From assembly GCA_050291585.1 (NCBI GenBank), contig JBNKKA010000201.1, forward strand, positions 1-7,593: a stretch of 7,593 nt of DNA, written 5' to 3'. The translations under genes and the position numbers were made by a program. Below the pieces are notes generated by a model that ran no database searches, was not told the DNA's origin, and was given only the letters and a program-made list of their open reading frames with translations. The stretch comes from JASJCL01 sp050291585. Lineage in GTDB: Bacteria > Desulfobacterota > Desulfobacteria > Desulfobacterales > Desulfosarcinaceae. Of the stretch, positions 6,276 through 7,593 are shown piece by piece. Numbering within the stretch: the first letter of the stretch is position 1; every line of letters starts with the position of its first letter.

Positions 6276-7320
6276 TGACGTGAAACATCACAAAGTCATT
6301 CTTGATATCGACAATGGCCTGGGTCTCCCGGTGACCGATACGGACGATGCCCTGGCCCTGGCCCTGGCATTGACATCGCCCGAGATCGAGCTGTTGGGGA
6401 TAACCACCTGCGCGGGCAATTGCACAACCGCCCAGTCCACCCGCAACACCCTCGTCCAACTGGCCCTGGCCCATCGCCGGGAGATCCCCGTGGCCGAGGG
6501 TCGCGCCGATCCCTTGTTGCGCTCGCGGGCGGCCCACTTTGCCTATTTGGAAGCGAAAAGCGCCGGGCCGGGGTCGCGATTCTGGAGCCACCTACCCTCA
6601 CCCCCCTCACCCAAGCACGCAGCCAGCTCCCTCAAGGCCCATGAGCTCATCGTCCAGCAGGTCCGCCGCCATCCCGGCGAGGTGACCATGGTGGCCACCG
6701 GCAGCCTCACCAACCTGGCCCTGGCCCTCCTTACCGATCCCGAGCTGGCCGGCCTCCTCAAGGGCGTTGTCCACATGGGCGGCGGGTTCGAACCCGACCG
6801 GGAGGGGGACGATCCTCTCGTCTGGAATACCCCGGATATTCCGCCCGAGATCTGGCGGGACACCCTGCGCTTCAACCCCCTCTTCGACCCCGAGGCCACC
6901 GCCATCGTCTGCCTCTCGGGCGTGGTCCTGACCCTGGTGCCCGTCAACGTCACCGCGCGGGTTTTCCAGCGTCCCAGTCACCTGGAATTGATGGCCGCCA
7001 ACACTTCCGATTTTCACCAGCACATCCACAGCTACGCCCGCCCCTGGGTCGAGTGGAGCCAGGCCGAACGCCGTCTGCCTGGCGCCCACCTCCATGACCC
7101 CCTGGCCATGGCCCTGGTGGTAGTGCCCGACCTGGTTCGCTACCGACGGATGTGGGTGGATATAGATCGTTTGCTGCGCTTGGAAAACCTCTGGCTGCGG
7201 GAACTACCCCAGGAGGGAGACCGACGGGGGGGAACGGTTACGGTGGCCGTGGCGGTGGATGTCGAGGCCAGCGAGGACTGGATCAACGCACGTCTAGCAG
7301 CGCCCCTGGCGGAAAAATAA
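6253..7320 (+). CDS. Nucleoside hydrolase family protein (IunH-like) with variant metal loop
   Basis: A 355-residue member of the calcium-dependent nucleoside hydrolase family, which cleaves the N-glycosidic bond of ribonucleosides to base and ribose. The N-terminal metal motif, usually DxDxGxDDAxAL, is present in a longer form: DIDNGLGLPVTDTDDALAL (18-36), with Asp18, Asp20 and Asp31-Asp32. LLGITTCAGN (47-56), ATGSLTNLA (148-156), HMGGGFE (174-180), FNPLFDPEATAIV (207-219) and HDPLAMAL (281-288, with the metal and acid/base-region His-Asp) follow in order. The segment before FNP reads RFN rather than the usual EFN, so a ribose-contacting Glu may be lost (Arg206). The start overlaps the nitroreductase by 23 bases; ATG 6253 is used, but GTG 6280, five bases after its stop, would also keep the whole domain. 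Neither has a good ribosome site. Substrate range is unknown; the variant loop suggests a subgroup distinct from canonical IunH. Confidence 0.88.
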   Translation: MNLTCCCDDVKHHKVILDIDNGLGLPVTDTDDALALALALTSPEIELLGITTCAGNCTTAQSTRNTLVQLALAHRREIPVAEGRADPLLRSRAAHFAYLEAKSAGPGSRFWSHLPSPPSPKHAASSLKAHELIVQQVRRHPGEVTMVATGSLTNLALALLTDPELAGLLKGVVHMGGGFEPDREGDDPLVWNTPDIPPEIWRDTLRFNPLFDPEATAIVCLSGVVLTLVPVNVTARVFQRPSHLELMAANTSDFHQHIHSYARPWVEWSQAERRLPGAHLHDPLAMALVVVPDLVRYRRMWVDIDRLLRLENLWLRELPQEGDRRGGTVTVAVAVDVEASEDWINARLAAPLAEK

Positions 7321-7335
7321 TCCAAAAAAATAGGA

Positions 7336-7593
7336 TCAGTCAGCCTCGGCGAGCATTATGGCCCGCAACGGTGCCGGATGGCCCTCAATGGTGAGGCTAG
7401 GGTCTGCGGGATCGAGAAAGTCAGTCAAGGATTCAAAGGGCATCCAACGGGTGCGGTGCTGTTCAGTCGCAGTGGTTGCGGTGGTATCGACACAGCGGAT
7501 GTTTCGGAAGCCGCAGCGTTTCAACCAATAGGTGATGATCTGGACGCTAGGGATAAACCATACGTTGGCCATCTTGGCGTAACGGCCTTGGGG
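7336..7593 (-). CDS. cmoB: tRNA U34 carboxymethyltransferase CmoB, C-terminal part (cut by window edge)
   Basis: These are the last 85 residues of CmoB, which transfers a carboxymethyl group from carboxy-SAM to 5-hydroxyuridine at tRNA wobble position 34, making uridine-5-oxyacetic acid. The frame is open to the right edge; the enzyme is usually about 320 residues. The family's C-terminal signature is clear: RYAKMANVWFIPS, a WLKRCGF motif, TEQHRTRWMPFESLTDFLDP and TIEGHPAPLRA, ending in LAEAD. The SAM-binding core lies outside the window. Canonical CmoB usually has MRNV where this has MANV. The gene is convergent with the nucleoside hydrolase, whose stop codon ends 15 bases away; no strong terminator hairpin separates them. 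The partner cmoA is not in the window. The identification is firm for the fragment seen. Confidence 0.93.
   Translation of the reverse strand, partial: PQGRYAKMANVWFIPSVQIITYWLKRCGFRNIRCVDTTATTATEQHRTRWMPFESLTDFLDPADPSLTIEGHPAPLRAIMLAEAD

Noticed and set aside
6349..6368. Tandem CCCTGG-like hexamers
   Set aside because: They encode the Ala-Leu repeat of the nucleoside hydrolase helix and are explained by biased codon use.
6607..7095. 162-residue minus-strand frame opposite the nucleoside hydrolase
   Set aside because: It is an antisense shadow of a gene with family motifs along its whole length.

Overview
The window is a compact, roughly 60% GC stretch of bacterial chromosome with ten protein genes: eight complete and two cut by the window edges. 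I see no RNA gene, insertion sequence, CRISPR array or phage gene. The gene mix (a bacterial pyruvate phosphate dikinase, CmoB of tRNA wobble modification, a lipoprotein with a classical lipobox) points to a Gram-negative proteobacterium-like organism. A member of the former Deltaproteobacteria (Desulfobacterota) would fit best, but that is inference from gene content only.

Left part, minus strand. Positions 1-589 hold the N-terminal 196 residues of pyruvate phosphate dikinase (ppdK). A 356-base stretch without a gene follows (590-945); it contains a strong nested hairpin at 808-859 that may terminate the next transcript. Positions 946-2897 form a tight three-gene minus-strand operon. Read in order, it is a two-domain YbjQ-type protein (2897 to 2229), a membrane-anchored YbjQ-type protein (2213 to 1758) and a membrane-anchored M48 zinc metalloprotease (1761 to 946). 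The last two overlap by ATGA. This cassette is the most interesting part of the window.

Middle and right part, plus strand. After a divergent intergenic region with candidate promoters (2898-3108) come an unrecognised lipoprotein (3109-3867), a FosX-type fosfomycin epoxide hydrolase (3877-4335) and a class I glutamine amidotransferase-like protein (4343-5038), spaced by 9 and 7 bases and so probably co-transcribed. A 171-base gap precedes a small DUF2809-type membrane protein (GTG start, 5210-5605), a nitroreductase-family flavoprotein (5661-6275) and a nucleoside hydrolase with a variant metal-binding loop (6253-7320), which overlaps the nitroreductase by 23 bases. The window ends with the C-terminal 85 residues of CmoB on the minus strand, convergent with the nucleoside hydrolase and only 15 bases from it.

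Most of this reads as housekeeping or stress and detoxification genes. I did not find a clearly new defence or mobile system. The points worth following are the YbjQ-YbjQ-M48 operon, the chromosomal FosX beside a stand-alone amidotransferase, the nested hairpin, and the nucleoside hydrolase with altered active-site motifs.
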